From an uncultured Erysipelotrichaceae bacterium (GTDB lineage: Bacteria; Bacillota_I; Bacilli_A; RFN20; CAG-826), in contig CADAIJ010000004.1 of assembly GCA_902787955.1 (NCBI GenBank), positions 62,001-126,000 on the forward strand: DNA of 64,000 nt, given 5' to 3'. The position numbers were made by a program, and so were the translations under genes. Below are positions 9,901 to 18,564 of this stretch, piece by piece. The notes beneath the pieces were generated by a model. That model made no database searches. It saw only the letters and a list, made by a program, of their open reading frames with translations, and was not told the DNA's origin. Numbering within the stretch: position 1 is the stretch's first letter; every line of letters starts with the position of its first letter.

Positions 9901-10017
9901 CATGATTTAGTCTTCACCTCTAATAAGACACCAACATATAACGGTTATGAAGAAGACCCAGCTAATAATGGTATCAAACTTGGCTGGTACACAACTGTGT
10001 GCTTCTTACTTCACTAG
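6976..10017 (+). CDS. secreted type I pullulanase (GH13, CBM41-like N-terminus)
   Basis: A 1013-residue protein with a plain Sec signal peptide (no lipobox), so it is secreted or N-terminally anchored. Residues about 55-160 resemble the pullulanase-associated CBM41 module (IKIHYHNDDAENDKREFWVW), followed by a linker, a CBM48-like domain near residue 310 (TFKVWAPTAARLRVNLY) and the GH13 barrel. The type I pullulanase hallmark YNWGYNPLNYN is present. Catalytic residues: Asp641 (GFRFDLMG), Glu670 (YGEGW) and Asp795 (SCHDN). It hydrolyses alpha-1,6 branches of pullulan, starch or glycogen. The Shine-Dalgarno is AAGGGCGG. The next gene follows after 12 bp. Confidence 0.93.
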   Translation: MKNKKLFFLPVALFALAIPLLGVHFYSAKEVIEPDNIEYKNDGLVRDFDDPDVVYESKHNKVADVTATSIKIHYHNDDAENDKREFWVWCPGRNGSAFAPTSISADKKDMVLSIDFTGDNKDFAKKKSISFIVKRIGSWVGQSDNVLVEYSEYQPDASGLTEIWALPGEGNAIELYKSEAETKMDRFLYASFNDWKKISIIATDIPQSFKLYALTSNYMSIASSASKEDLERYLILSGANPTCTDVTYNSMPCKEFSVDLNFTAKINVQYYLEGVFPKNPNFVKTKYVSSASLYDTARFKQYYEYKGNDLGATYSPTGTTFKVWAPTAARLRVNLYYSGTPEDLTDYARGIVGDDSYRGFTMVFQPGGIWAVTIKENIGSYYYKYAVTNSLGVNEVIDPYAKGCGVNGDRAMIVDPSNTSPEGWDKVPSKWDGEEGYDIKYPNELSIYETHIRDLTMDESWNGKSMRGTYSAFVESGTTYKSGDTTVTTGFDHLTELGVKAVQLEPVFDSDNLETLGDRTYNWGYNPLNYNCVDGSYATDPYEGVSRMVEFKKMVMAFANNENHTRVIMDVVYNHVSSAPASCFNKLMPKYYFRYASDGTYYDGSGCGNEVKTEAPMMRKYIVDSLVWWASEYKIKGFRFDLMGLIDVGTLNEARKALYAVDPDIILYGEGWTGDGSGYDYSTGDIYQVHGHEDKHSTADTTPQQAYNMNLGAVTSAVYRFLYPNQNACYVGAFNDAGRNAMRGDNNLDNGWGFIDQGSKDVGDKSSAVADMMIGYHKGMGGNPNQCINYASCHDNYTLFDQLCYGISDSKTSIGLACAAVSAVECAIMFSNGIAFIHGGEEVFRCKEVRSPEDLALVKESDTHMINGKKICHNSYNLSDDVNAYRWDRKVKIGDVSTIGYVEELTKAIHARNNLKKYSYDDLVAHNPYSDSSPFNVWGFGSGKTSIGIKNESYFCFISGVNSETIPFDAYYTYPHDLVFTSNKTPTYNGYEEDPANNGIKLGWYTTVCFLLH

Positions 10018-10029
10018 GAGGGAAAAACA

Positions 10030-10419
10030 ATGAAAAAATTACGTTTTATCTTATTACCTTTATTAGCTTTCTCCCTCATTTCTTGTGGTGGAGCAAGTGA
10101 TCCAGGAACATCCACGTCAAGTGGTGCTTCTGATACCTCAATCGATTACGATACTGATATCACAGTTAATTTCTATGCTGACTACAATATGGCGGTTGAT
10201 GGAACAACATTTAAAGTTGTAACTGTGAAAAACGGCCAAAAGTTAGAAAATCCTGGAACACCTCAAGTTGTTTTACCAGAATTCCCTGTTTTTAAAGGCT
10301 GGTCAACTCATGAAATTATTGATGATTTAAAATACTTATGGGATTTCGATAAAGATGTTGTTATGACATCAAAACCAACATTAAATTTATACGGAATTTG
10401 GGTTGCTGAAGGTGAATAA
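10030..10419 (+). CDS. small lipoprotein with Listeria-Bacteroides (InlB B-type) repeat domain
   Basis: A 129-residue lipoprotein with lipobox LISC and anchor Cys19, a short Ser/Thr-rich linker, then one beta-grasp repeat like the Listeria-Bacteroides/InlB B repeat (hallmarks VNFYADYN, FPVFKGWSTH, LYGIW). It has a strong Shine-Dalgarno (AGGAGG) and lies 12 bp after the pullulanase stop, so it is co-transcribed. Such repeats occur on cell-surface proteins and mediate contacts rather than catalysis. A role in holding pullulanase or glucan at the surface is inferred from position only. Confidence 0.75.
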   Translation: MKKLRFILLPLLAFSLISCGGASDPGTSTSSGASDTSIDYDTDITVNFYADYNMAVDGTTFKVVTVKNGQKLENPGTPQVVLPEFPVFKGWSTHEIIDDLKYLWDFDKDVVMTSKPTLNLYGIWVAEGE

Positions 10420-10455
10420 TATCACAAATTTCAACTAATATATTATATATATAAT

Positions 10456-10497
10456 AAAGGCTCTTATTGATAAATAATTACTAAGAGTCTTTTCTTT
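10456..10497 (+). terminator. intrinsic terminator after the pullulanase operon
   Basis: AAAGGCTCTTA (10456-10466) pairs with TAAGAGTCTTT (10482-10492) with one G-U pair, followed by TTTCTTT. Confidence 0.75.
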
Positions 10498-10531
10498 AAA
10501 AAATTTTCGATAAAATCTATATTCAAAAATA

Positions 10532-10560
10532 TTGACAGCGCTTTCATAAGAACATAAGAT
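10532..10560 (+). promoter_or_regulatory. promoter with overlapping cre-type operator
   Basis: TTGACA (10532-10537), a 17-bp spacer and TAAGAT (10555-10560) form a sigma-A-type promoter. TGACAGCGCTTTCA (10533-10546) matches the cre consensus TGWAANCGNTNWCA at all but one position and overlaps the -35 box. A CcpA or MalR-like LacI-family repressor bound there would block RNA polymerase. Confidence 0.7.
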
Positions 10561-10595
10561 AATTAATGTCAATTAATTTTAGGAGGATATATTTA

Positions 10596-11645
10596 ATGAA
10601 AAATAAAATTTTGACAGGCTTATTTGCTTTAGGTCTTTCATTAACCCTCGCTGCTTGTGGTGGCGGTGGTGAACCTGCAACAGACGAAGGCAAAGTTTTA
10701 GCAGACGCCGATCATGCCGCATGGTGTTTACATGGCCAATTCATGCTCAAAGATGGTGAAACAGTTAATGGTTGGAACGGAAAATCCGATGAACTTTATG
10801 AAGCTTCTAAGATGACTGCTACCAGCATTAAAGATGTTAAAGCAATCAATGCTGAAGTTGGTAAAAAATTAGCTTCTAAGAACGTCAAATACCTTTATAA
10901 ATATGAAGGTGCTGTCTTTGGCGTTAATGATGCTGGCTGGACAGCTCCATTTGCACCAGCAAGTGGTGAAGGTCAATATCTTGCCAATGGTTCTTATGTC
11001 TTCAAAGCTGCTCAATTAACTTATGATGAAGATGATAAGGTTTATTCTGAAGATTTATGGATTCCAGATCCAAAGAAAGCTCACGCTGAAGCTTTAGATG
11101 AAAACTTATTCATTCCACCATGGAGAGAAGAAGTTGATGAAGAAGGTTTCTCCTGGGCATCTAACCAAGTCGTCCGTGGTGGCGCTGGTAAATATACAAT
11201 CATCGTTGCTCAATATAAAGAAACTTCAGCCGCTACTGTTCCAGGTTTCGGTATTGCTGTTGTTAAGACAGGTAGTGTCGAAGGTGGTCGTGATTATGTT
11301 AAACAAACAGACTTCACAACATATACTTCTTGGGGTGTTGTTGGTACAATCACCGATTGGTCAAAAGAAGGCACAATTCCTGATATCGCTATGACTCCAA
11401 ATGCTGCTAAGACAGCTTATACTGCTACAGTTGATTTAACAGAAACTGATGCTTTCAAAGTTAGACCAGAAAACAAATGGGAAAACGATCAAGGTTTCGC
11501 TGCTGTTGATACCAAGACTTCAGATGAAGGCGTTAAGAATTCTGATGGTAACATTGCTGTCACCGAAGCAGGTAAATACGTTGTTACATTAACAGTTAAG
11601 AAATATTCTGTTTCTATCACTGTTGTTAAAGCTCTCGCTGCTTAA
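10596..11645 (+). CDS. surface lipoprotein with X25/SusE-like starch-binding-type C-terminal domain
   Basis: The start is the ATG at 10596, preceded by AGGAGG; an earlier ATG at 10566 has no ribosome site and would spoil the signal peptide. The 349-residue product has lipobox LAAC (Cys21). The middle (about residues 30-215) is not recognised. The end (about residues 240-349) begins SWGVVGTITDWSKEG and continues with FKVRPENKWEND and GKYVVTLTVKK, the pattern of the X25/SusE-SusF type beta-sandwich that binds starch in amylopullulanases and Bacteroides surface proteins. It has its own promoter with a cre-type site and its own terminator, among pullulanases and amylase. A role as glucan-binding lipoprotein is a reasoned inference. 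Confidence 0.65.
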   Translation: MKNKILTGLFALGLSLTLAACGGGGEPATDEGKVLADADHAAWCLHGQFMLKDGETVNGWNGKSDELYEASKMTATSIKDVKAINAEVGKKLASKNVKYLYKYEGAVFGVNDAGWTAPFAPASGEGQYLANGSYVFKAAQLTYDEDDKVYSEDLWIPDPKKAHAEALDENLFIPPWREEVDEEGFSWASNQVVRGGAGKYTIIVAQYKETSAATVPGFGIAVVKTGSVEGGRDYVKQTDFTTYTSWGVVGTITDWSKEGTIPDIAMTPNAAKTAYTATVDLTETDAFKVRPENKWENDQGFAAVDTKTSDEGVKNSDGNIAVTEAGKYVVTLTVKKYSVSITVVKALAA

Positions 11646-11662
11646 TTTAAATTAGCACAATT

Positions 11663-11690
11663 AAAGGAAAGCATTTGCTTTCCTTTTTTT
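11663..11690 (+). terminator. intrinsic terminator
   Basis: AAAGGAAAGC (11663-11672) and GCTTTCCTTT (11677-11686) form a perfect 10-bp stem with loop ATTT, followed by a T tract. Confidence 0.9.
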
Positions 11691-11732
11691 GTTGTTTTAT
11701 ATTTAAAGTATAGATACAATGAGGATTTTAGT

Positions 11733-13691
11733 ATGAAAATAAGAATAATCCCGATTTTATTATCATCATTATTCATTCTTTCAGCGTGTGGAGGCAATGA
11801 ACCTGAACCAGAAGCCGAAGGCGATGGTTATGTTGACGTGCTTCCAGATAAGATTGAAGAAGGAATGATATTTCATGCTTTTAACTGGACATATAAACAA
11901 ATTTTAGAAAATATTGATTCAATTCGTGATGCTGGTTTTAGATCAATTCAAACTAACCCAGTTCAACAACCTAAATCAAATGGAACTAAATGGGAATTCT
12001 TTTATCAACCAGTTTCGTTTTCTATTGCAAAAACTTCTCCATTAGGAACTAAGGATGATTTAATTGCTTTAACAAGAGCTGCTAAAGAAAGAGGAATGTC
12101 TATTATTGCGGATATTGTCTTCAATCATATGGCCACTCCTGGAATGAACGAAAGTAGTAAAGTCCCTCCAATTGATCCAGAAATCGAACAATATGAGCCA
12201 TATATTTACCAACATGAAAACGAATGTTTCCATCGTGTTGATACTTCATATGGAAGTGGCAATGTTACTCAACTTTATCCAGGACTTCCAGATTTAAATA
12301 CTGCGAATGAACATGTTCAAGAAAGAGCGTTATCTCTTTTAAAAGAATGTATCGACGCCGGTATTGATGGCTTTAGATTCGACGCTGCTAAACATATTGA
12401 AACCCCAGAAGATCCAAACTTTGCTTCTTCTTTCTGGGATAACACATTAGAAAAAGCTAAAGAATACTATAAAACTCAAAATAATGGCAAAGAATTATTT
12501 GCCTATGGTGAAATCTTAAATGATCCAGATGGTGGTAGAGATATTTCTTTATACACCAAATATATGAAAGTTACCGATAACACATATATTTCTGGTGTTA
12601 ATAACTATTTCAACACTAAGAAAGTTGATCGTGCATTAGACGCAACTTATGGTAAGAATACCGATGCTTCTAACTTAATTACCTGGGTTGAATCTCATGA
12701 TACTTACACTGGTGGCGGTTCTCATATTGGCGATAAAAAGACAATTAGAGAATGGTCTTTAATTGCATCTAGAAAAGATACGATTTCTCTCTATTTTGCA
12801 AGAATTGATGATAACGAAACCGTTGCAAAAGTCGCTTCTTATGGCTTTGAAGATCCACATGTTGCTTATGCAAACCGTTTCCATAACCGTTATATTCATA
12901 TTCCAGAATATCAATCTTCTGTCACCACTCAAATATATTTAAATGAAAGAGTTAGCGATAATCTTTCGGGTGCGTTCCTAGTTAATCCTAATAGCACTCC
13001 TGAAACTGTTGAAGTTAACTTCCCACATTTACCAGATGGATTTTATTTTGATCAAGTACAAGCTAAACAAGTTCATGTTAAAAACCATAAAGCTAAAATC
13101 GAATTCGATGATTTCGGTATTGTTTATTTAACTCCAAGTAAGAATGGACTTCTTCCAGTTTACACTCCATCTCATAGAACTAGTGGATATATTGAACCAT
13201 TTACCTTAATCGTTGAACTTAAAAATGTAACTGATTCTTATTATCAACTTAATAATGGCGAAAAGATTCCATTTACTGATAAATTCTCTCAAAAAATTGG
13301 GGAAACCGCGAAAGACGGCGAATTAACTTCAGTCACAATCGGATTTAAAAATAATGGTAAAGAATCCACTCGAAGCCTCAACTTTACTAAAGTAGATTTA
13401 CTTTCCGGTGGATTTAATATCATTCACTTTAATCCAGAATATGTTTCAACTTATGAAATCTATATTTGGACATGGACATCTTCTTCATCCGTTTGGACTA
13501 AAGATTATGAATTTAATTCTGAAAAGAATGTTTTATTAATTAAAAATTACGAAAATCTCACTGGCTTTATCGTTGCCTTATTTGCTAAAGGATATGTAAT
13601 TTCTGATTTAACAAAATGGGATAGCAGATGTGTAAAACAAACTGCAGATATCCATCCAAGTGATATATATTTCGATGCATCATTATTCTAA
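11733..13691 (+). CDS. lipid-anchored GH13 alpha-amylase
   Basis: A 652-residue lipoprotein (lipobox LSAC, Cys19). The GH13 barrel follows directly: region I IIADIVFNHM, nucleophile Asp217 in GFRFDAAKH, acid/base Glu260 in YGEILND and Asp323 in WVESHDTY. After the barrel (about residue 470 on) is a region of about 180 residues that may be a further beta-rich, carbohydrate-binding part but is not recognised. The enzyme should cut internal alpha-1,4 bonds of starch at the cell surface. It has a weak Shine-Dalgarno (TGAGGAT) and follows a terminator. The lipid-anchored pullulanase follows 16 bp later in the same transcript. Confidence 0.9.
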   Translation: MKIRIIPILLSSLFILSACGGNEPEPEAEGDGYVDVLPDKIEEGMIFHAFNWTYKQILENIDSIRDAGFRSIQTNPVQQPKSNGTKWEFFYQPVSFSIAKTSPLGTKDDLIALTRAAKERGMSIIADIVFNHMATPGMNESSKVPPIDPEIEQYEPYIYQHENECFHRVDTSYGSGNVTQLYPGLPDLNTANEHVQERALSLLKECIDAGIDGFRFDAAKHIETPEDPNFASSFWDNTLEKAKEYYKTQNNGKELFAYGEILNDPDGGRDISLYTKYMKVTDNTYISGVNNYFNTKKVDRALDATYGKNTDASNLITWVESHDTYTGGGSHIGDKKTIREWSLIASRKDTISLYFARIDDNETVAKVASYGFEDPHVAYANRFHNRYIHIPEYQSSVTTQIYLNERVSDNLSGAFLVNPNSTPETVEVNFPHLPDGFYFDQVQAKQVHVKNHKAKIEFDDFGIVYLTPSKNGLLPVYTPSHRTSGYIEPFTLIVELKNVTDSYYQLNNGEKIPFTDKFSQKIGETAKDGELTSVTIGFKNNGKESTRSLNFTKVDLLSGGFNIIHFNPEYVSTYEIYIWTWTSSSSVWTKDYEFNSEKNVLLIKNYENLTGFIVALFAKGYVISDLTKWDSRCVKQTADIHPSDIYFDASLF

Positions 13692-13707
13692 TTTTAGGAG
13701 GTAATTT

Positions 13708-16524
13708 ATGTCTAAAAAGATTATTTCAATTGTATCAGCCTTATTCTTCGCTTTAACCTTAACCGCTTGTGGCGGAGGAGGAAACACTGATCAAGGTGGC
13801 TTAGTTCCACCTACAAGTGTCGTAAGTGACTATGTCTACGATAACACTGATATTTCAGGTGAACCAGCTAAAACTACTGACACAGTAAGAATCCACTATC
13901 ACCGTAATGATGACTCTAATAATGACCGTAGTGCTTATCCAGGTTGGGGTATTTGGGCCTGGGATAAAACTAATGGCGGTGGTGGAGATTATTATGAATT
14001 TGATCACGCTGACATCTATGGTGTTTATGTTGATATCCCACTTAAAGTCCTTAATCCTTCTTCTATCGTTAAAGAAGTAGGCTTTATCGTTGCTAATATT
14101 TCTAAACAAGGTAGTAACTATACTTGGTATGGAAAAGATCCAGACACCGATAGAAGTGTTGAAGTAACTAGTGAATCTCCAAAAGGAATTAAACAAGTTT
14201 ACACCATTACAAAGAATCCAAAGATTTACACAAATGCTGTTGATCCTTTAAAACCATATATTAGCTATGCTCGTGTCGCAGATGATTCTACAAAGAATCT
14301 TATTATCTATGTCGCTTACCCTGTTGATAAGATTGATATTGATCAAGCTAAACTAAAAATCAAAGTTAATGGTTCAGAAGTTAACTACAAAGTAGATAGT
14401 ATTACAAATAATGCAAATTCAAACACTATTAGCATTAAGTTAACTTTAAATGAATATCTTAAATTAACTGATGATATTGATGTCAGTTATGTCTTTGATA
14501 GTTCTTGGACCGATAGTGTTAAGTTATTAATCACTTCTTATTTCGATTCCGAAGAATTCAAGAGAAATTATGCCTATAACGGTAGTGATTTAGGCGTTAC
14601 TTTTGATAATGAAGACGCTCCAAGTAAAACTACATTCAAAGTTTGGGCACCAACTTCTCAAAAAGTTAAACTCAATTTATATACTTCTTCAGATTATATG
14701 ACTGCACCAAATCCAGATGAAACTGTCGATATGGTTTTAGGTGAAAAAGGCGTTTGGTCTTACACTAAAAACGCTGATTTAGATGGTAAATACTATACAT
14801 ATACTGTCACTAACAGTGCAGGTACAAATGAAGTTACTGACCCATATGCCAAGTCTGCTGGTCTTAACGGTAAACGTGGCATGATCGTTAACTTCACTAA
14901 ACTTAATAAAGAAATCGAAGGTTGGGCTAGTGATGTTCGTCCAGAATATGGAAACCCAACAGACGCTATTATTTATGAAGCTCATGTTAGAGATATGACA
15001 ATTAATCCTAATTCTAATGTCACTGCTTCTAAACGTGGTACTTTTGCTGGTTTAGCCGAAAAGAATACAAGCTACACTAACGGAGCTGGTCTTAAAGTTT
15101 CTACTGGTTTAGCTCACTTAAAAGAACTTGGTATTACCCACGTTCAACTTCAACCATTCTATGATTACAATTCTGTTGACGAATCTTTAGATAATAGAGA
15201 AATGTCAAAAACAAATTATAACTGGGGTTATGATCCACAAAACTATAATGTCCTTGAAGGTAGTTATTCGACAAATCCAAGAGACGGTAAAGTAAGAATT
15301 AAAGAATTTAAAGAAATGGTTATGGCCATGCATAGTGAAGGTCTTAACATCAATATGGACGTTGTCTATAACCACACTGGTTCTACTGAAGGAAGTAATT
15401 TCCAACTCTTAGTTCCAAACTATTATTATCGTACTAAAGCAAGTGGTTCATTCTATAATGGCTCTGGCTGTGGTAACGAAGTTGCTTCTGACCGTATTAT
15501 GGGTCGTAAATTCATCGTTGATTCTATTAAATTCTGGACCAACGAATATCATATGTCCGGCTATCGTTTCGACTTAATGGGTCTTGAAGATAACCAAACC
15601 ATGATTGATGTCTTTGACGCTGTTAGAGCATCTTATAATAAAGGTTTAGTTTATGGTGAACCTTGGACTGGTGGTACATCTAAACTCGGTAGTGGAACTG
15701 ATGCAAATAAACTTAGTTCACAACAAACAGTTCAATATTCCTTATGCCAAGCTTACTTTGCTGGTAGTCAAAAATACGTTGGTGCTTTCAATGATGTTAT
15801 TAGAAACGCTGTCCGTGGTGATAACGGTCCAGGTAAAGGATTTGTTCAAGGTATTAACACTAATCCAACTGGCTTCTTAGCAGGTCTTGAAGGTAAATTC
15901 TCTCGTTCAAATACTGCAACTGATGTTGTTAATAAAATTGAACCAGAGCAAGTTATTAACTATGTTTCTTGTCATGATAACTACACCTTATATGATCAAC
16001 TTGTTCAATCTATGAATGGTGATTTAACTTACGCATATTTACAAGCTGAACTCGCTGTTTTAACTGCTCAAGGTATCGCCTTTATGCAAGAAGGTGAAGA
16101 CTTTATGAGAAGTAAAGCCTACATCAATGAAGAAGGTAGAACTAGATACGAAGGTAACTCCTATAATGTTGGTGACTTCATTAACAATATGGATTATGAC
16201 CTTAAAGCTAAAAACGTTGAAATGTTTAATAAATTTAAGGAAATGATTAATCTTCGTAAATCTATTCCAGAATTAACACTTGATACTAGAGCTGAAATTA
16301 ACGCTTTAATCAGTGAACCAACCGCTGAAAACAATGTTGTTTCTTATAAGATTAATAATGCTATTAATGGTGGTAACGATTTATATATCGTCCACGGTTT
16401 AAATGGCTTACTTGATATTGGTGGATATGATATCTTATTCTCAACCAAGACTCCATCATATACTACTGGAACAACCATCTTCTTAAGTGGCAACCAATCA
16501 TTAGTATTAAAGAAAAGCGCATAA
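13708..16524 (+). CDS. lipid-anchored type I pullulanase (GH13)
   Basis: A 938-residue lipoprotein (lipobox LTAC, Cys21), paralogous to the secreted pullulanase at 6976. It has a CBM41-like module (VRIHYHRNDDSNNDRS), a CBM48-like region (TTFKVWAPTSQKVKLNLYTS) and a GH13 barrel with the type I motif YNWGYDPQNYN. Catalytic residues: Asp622 (GYRFDLMG), Glu651 (VYGEPW) and Asp757 (SCHDN). It debranches glucans on the membrane surface next to the co-transcribed amylase. The Shine-Dalgarno is AGGAGG. Its stop overlaps the next ATG (TAATG). Confidence 0.94.
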   Translation: MSKKIISIVSALFFALTLTACGGGGNTDQGGLVPPTSVVSDYVYDNTDISGEPAKTTDTVRIHYHRNDDSNNDRSAYPGWGIWAWDKTNGGGGDYYEFDHADIYGVYVDIPLKVLNPSSIVKEVGFIVANISKQGSNYTWYGKDPDTDRSVEVTSESPKGIKQVYTITKNPKIYTNAVDPLKPYISYARVADDSTKNLIIYVAYPVDKIDIDQAKLKIKVNGSEVNYKVDSITNNANSNTISIKLTLNEYLKLTDDIDVSYVFDSSWTDSVKLLITSYFDSEEFKRNYAYNGSDLGVTFDNEDAPSKTTFKVWAPTSQKVKLNLYTSSDYMTAPNPDETVDMVLGEKGVWSYTKNADLDGKYYTYTVTNSAGTNEVTDPYAKSAGLNGKRGMIVNFTKLNKEIEGWASDVRPEYGNPTDAIIYEAHVRDMTINPNSNVTASKRGTFAGLAEKNTSYTNGAGLKVSTGLAHLKELGITHVQLQPFYDYNSVDESLDNREMSKTNYNWGYDPQNYNVLEGSYSTNPRDGKVRIKEFKEMVMAMHSEGLNINMDVVYNHTGSTEGSNFQLLVPNYYYRTKASGSFYNGSGCGNEVASDRIMGRKFIVDSIKFWTNEYHMSGYRFDLMGLEDNQTMIDVFDAVRASYNKGLVYGEPWTGGTSKLGSGTDANKLSSQQTVQYSLCQAYFAGSQKYVGAFNDVIRNAVRGDNGPGKGFVQGINTNPTGFLAGLEGKFSRSNTATDVVNKIEPEQVINYVSCHDNYTLYDQLVQSMNGDLTYAYLQAELAVLTAQGIAFMQEGEDFMRSKAYINEEGRTRYEGNSYNVGDFINNMDYDLKAKNVEMFNKFKEMINLRKSIPELTLDTRAEINALISEPTAENNVVSYKINNAINGGNDLYIVHGLNGLLDIGGYDILFSTKTPSYTTGTTIFLSGNQSLVLKKSA

Positions 16525-16964
16525 TGGACTATCGATCTAATAAACTTAAATCGTCTAAATCAAAAGGGGTGATCATCTTCACAGGGGTCACCCTTGCCCT
16601 TTCAATTGGTGGAATAGTTGGCTTTATTTTTTTAAATGAAAATCCAGTTTTAAAAGGGTTTATGATTGTCATGTTTGCCGTCTTTGCAGTGGTGGCTTTC
16701 ATTATTCTTTACGATCAATTATTTGACTATGTAATGATTAAAGATGATTACATTGTTTATCGCCTCTTCCTTGTTAAAAAGGCTACAAAAATAAAGAATA
16801 TATCGAAGATAATCCTTGAAAAAGGAAGTTACGATTTATACGTAAAAGATAAAAAGTTCTGCACGATATCGAAATATGATAAAGTCACTCCCGCGATGAT
16901 GAATCAGATTGAAAAACACGGATTTGATTTATCAAAAATCATTTCTAAAGATTACTCCGAATAG
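16524..16964 (+). CDS. small membrane protein with PH-like cytoplasmic domain, function unknown
   Basis: A 146-residue protein with two hydrophobic helices (about residues 18-36 and 46-64) and a C-terminal beta-rich domain (DDYIVYRLFLVKKATKIK, then YDLYVKDKKFCTIS) of bacterial PH-domain style. Its ATG shares one base with the pullulanase stop (TAATG), so translation is coupled. The function is not known. Position at the end of the amylase-pullulanase transcript suggests a membrane role connected with surface enzymes, but this is guesswork. Confidence 0.6.
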   Translation: MDYRSNKLKSSKSKGVIIFTGVTLALSIGGIVGFIFLNENPVLKGFMIVMFAVFAVVAFIILYDQLFDYVMIKDDYIVYRLFLVKKATKIKNISKIILEKGSYDLYVKDKKFCTISKYDKVTPAMMNQIEKHGFDLSKIISKDYSE

Positions 16965-16977
16965 GGGTATTCTTTTT
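16959..16977 (+). terminator. weak terminator-like hairpin
   Basis: GAATA and TATTC flank a GGGG loop and are followed by TTTTT. The stem is only 5 bp and the hairpin overlaps the stop codon of the preceding gene, so efficiency is doubtful. Confidence 0.4.
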
Positions 16978-16994
16978 ATAAAAAGAAGAAAATA

Positions 16995-17028
16995 TGTAAG
17001 CGTTCACAATTTTTATTGCATATATAAT
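16995..17028 (+). promoter_or_regulatory. malE promoter with perfect cre-type operator
   Basis: TGTAAGCGTTCACA (16995-17008) matches the cre consensus TGWAANCGNTNWCA at every position. The -10 box TATAAT is at 17023-17028, so the operator covers the -35 region. In the leader a short hairpin (GGCTC-TTTT-GAGCT, 17057-17070) precedes the Shine-Dalgarno. Catabolite or maltose-responsive repression by a LacI-family protein is expected; none is encoded in this window. Confidence 0.8.
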
Positions 17029-17090
17029 ATTGAAATATTAAAATAAATTTATCTAGGGCTCTTTTGAGCTAAAATTTTAAGGAGAATTTT

Positions 17091-18497
17091 ATGAAAAAAA
17101 CAAGATTACTAGGTAGCTTTGTTCTTTTTGGTGCAACAGTTCTCGGACTCGCTTCTTGTGGTGGTTCCGAAAACAAAATTGTTCTCTGGGTTGGTGAAGA
17201 ATCTTATGAATTCTATACCCAAGCCTGTAAAGAATATTTAGAAGCTAACACTGATTTCGGCTTCACAGTAGAAGTCAAATCACAAGATACTGGTACTGCT
17301 GCCGCTCAAGTTATTGCTGACGCGACCGCTGCTGCTGATGTCTTCACCGTTGCTCATGATAACATCGGTAAACTCGTTCAAGGTAAATACGTTAAGCCTA
17401 TTACCAACGAAGAATTAACTAATCAAATTAACGCTGATAATCCACAACCATTTATCGACGTTGCTTATTCCTCATTAGCAGGTGAGAAACAACTTTATGC
17501 TTCCCCATACATTTCTCAAGCTTTATTCTTAATGTATGACAAGAGATCTGTTAGTGACACTCAAGCTGCTTCATTTGAAGGTTTAGCAGAAGCTGCTAAA
17601 GCTAAAGGCGCAAAAGTTAAAGGCTGGACCGTCACTGGTACTGATGGCTTTAACTTCTCATTCACTGTCTTAGCACGTAATAATGAAACAAAAGCCACAT
17701 CTTTAAAATTATTTGAAGGTGGCGTTAAGACTAAAGGTTCCTGTTGGTTCCAAGGCGATGACGAAGTCGCTTCTATGAAATGGGTTCAAAAAGCTCTTAA
17801 AGATCCTAATGGAATGATGTGGGCCTCCGATGCTGGTTGGTACCAAGACATTCAAAATGGTGCCACTGTCTCCGTTATTGGTGGTGCATGGCACTTCAAG
17901 ACCTTCTCTAACTCTGTCGGTTCTGAAAACGTTGGTATCGCTAAGATTCCTACCTACACATTAACTTCTGAAACCGCATTTGGTACTGCTGCTGCCGGTA
18001 CAGTTATGAGAGGCGGAACATTCGCTGACTGCAAATGCTTCATGATTAATGCTCGTTCTGCTGGTAGTAAATATGTTGCAGAACAAAAATTAATTCAATA
18101 TTTATCTTCTAAAGCTATTCAAGACAAATCATTTATCGCTTGTAACAATATGCCTGCTTATAAAGGCTTTGCCGATAAATTAGATATGATTAAGAAAGAA
18201 CATCCAGAACTTTCTGATAATTCTATTAAGCTTGCAAGAGCTCAATCTGATATGGGCGAATATGGTTTAGCTCAACCTTTCATTAATGGTACATTAAATA
18301 CTTACTATTATTCTAAAGGTGGTCCAGAACTTTATAAGGTTATGGCAGACCAATACGATACTTCTACTAAGAAAGAAGTCTTCTTAACTGATGCCGATAT
18401 CCAAAAAGGTTTATATCGTATTCAATACATCTGGCAACATGGTAAAGAAATTGATGAAAAACTCATTCCAGCCACATTACCAGCTGAAATTGATTAA
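17091..18497 (+). CDS. maltodextrin ABC transporter substrate-binding lipoprotein, MalE-like
   Basis: A 468-residue lipoprotein (lipobox LASC, Cys23) with the family-1 sugar-binding protein fold: an early IVLWVGEESYEFY strand and a late RIQYIWQHGKEIDEKL helix. It is followed by two MalF/MalG permeases and an MsmK ATPase, so it is the capture protein for maltose or maltodextrin released by the surface glucanases. Codon use here is strongly biased to GCT, GGT, AAA and TTA, as expected for high expression. The Shine-Dalgarno is AAGGAG. Specificity for maltodextrin is inferred from the locus. Confidence 0.9.
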   Translation: MKKTRLLGSFVLFGATVLGLASCGGSENKIVLWVGEESYEFYTQACKEYLEANTDFGFTVEVKSQDTGTAAAQVIADATAAADVFTVAHDNIGKLVQGKYVKPITNEELTNQINADNPQPFIDVAYSSLAGEKQLYASPYISQALFLMYDKRSVSDTQAASFEGLAEAAKAKGAKVKGWTVTGTDGFNFSFTVLARNNETKATSLKLFEGGVKTKGSCWFQGDDEVASMKWVQKALKDPNGMMWASDAGWYQDIQNGATVSVIGGAWHFKTFSNSVGSENVGIAKIPTYTLTSETAFGTAAAGTVMRGGTFADCKCFMINARSAGSKYVAEQKLIQYLSSKAIQDKSFIACNNMPAYKGFADKLDMIKKEHPELSDNSIKLARAQSDMGEYGLAQPFINGTLNTYYYSKGGPELYKVMADQYDTSTKKEVFLTDADIQKGLYRIQYIWQHGKEIDEKLIPATLPAEID

Positions 18498-18564
18498 TTT
18501 ATAATTAATTTATAAACATCCCTTAGACAATTTCACTCACTAAATTAAGAAAGGAGGAAGTAAA

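Noticed and set aside
10566-10595. Upstream ATG for the X25/SusE-like lipoprotein
   Set aside because: There is no Shine-Dalgarno before it and it lies about 6 nt after the -10 box; AGGAGG precedes the ATG at 10596, which gives a proper lipoprotein signal peptide.
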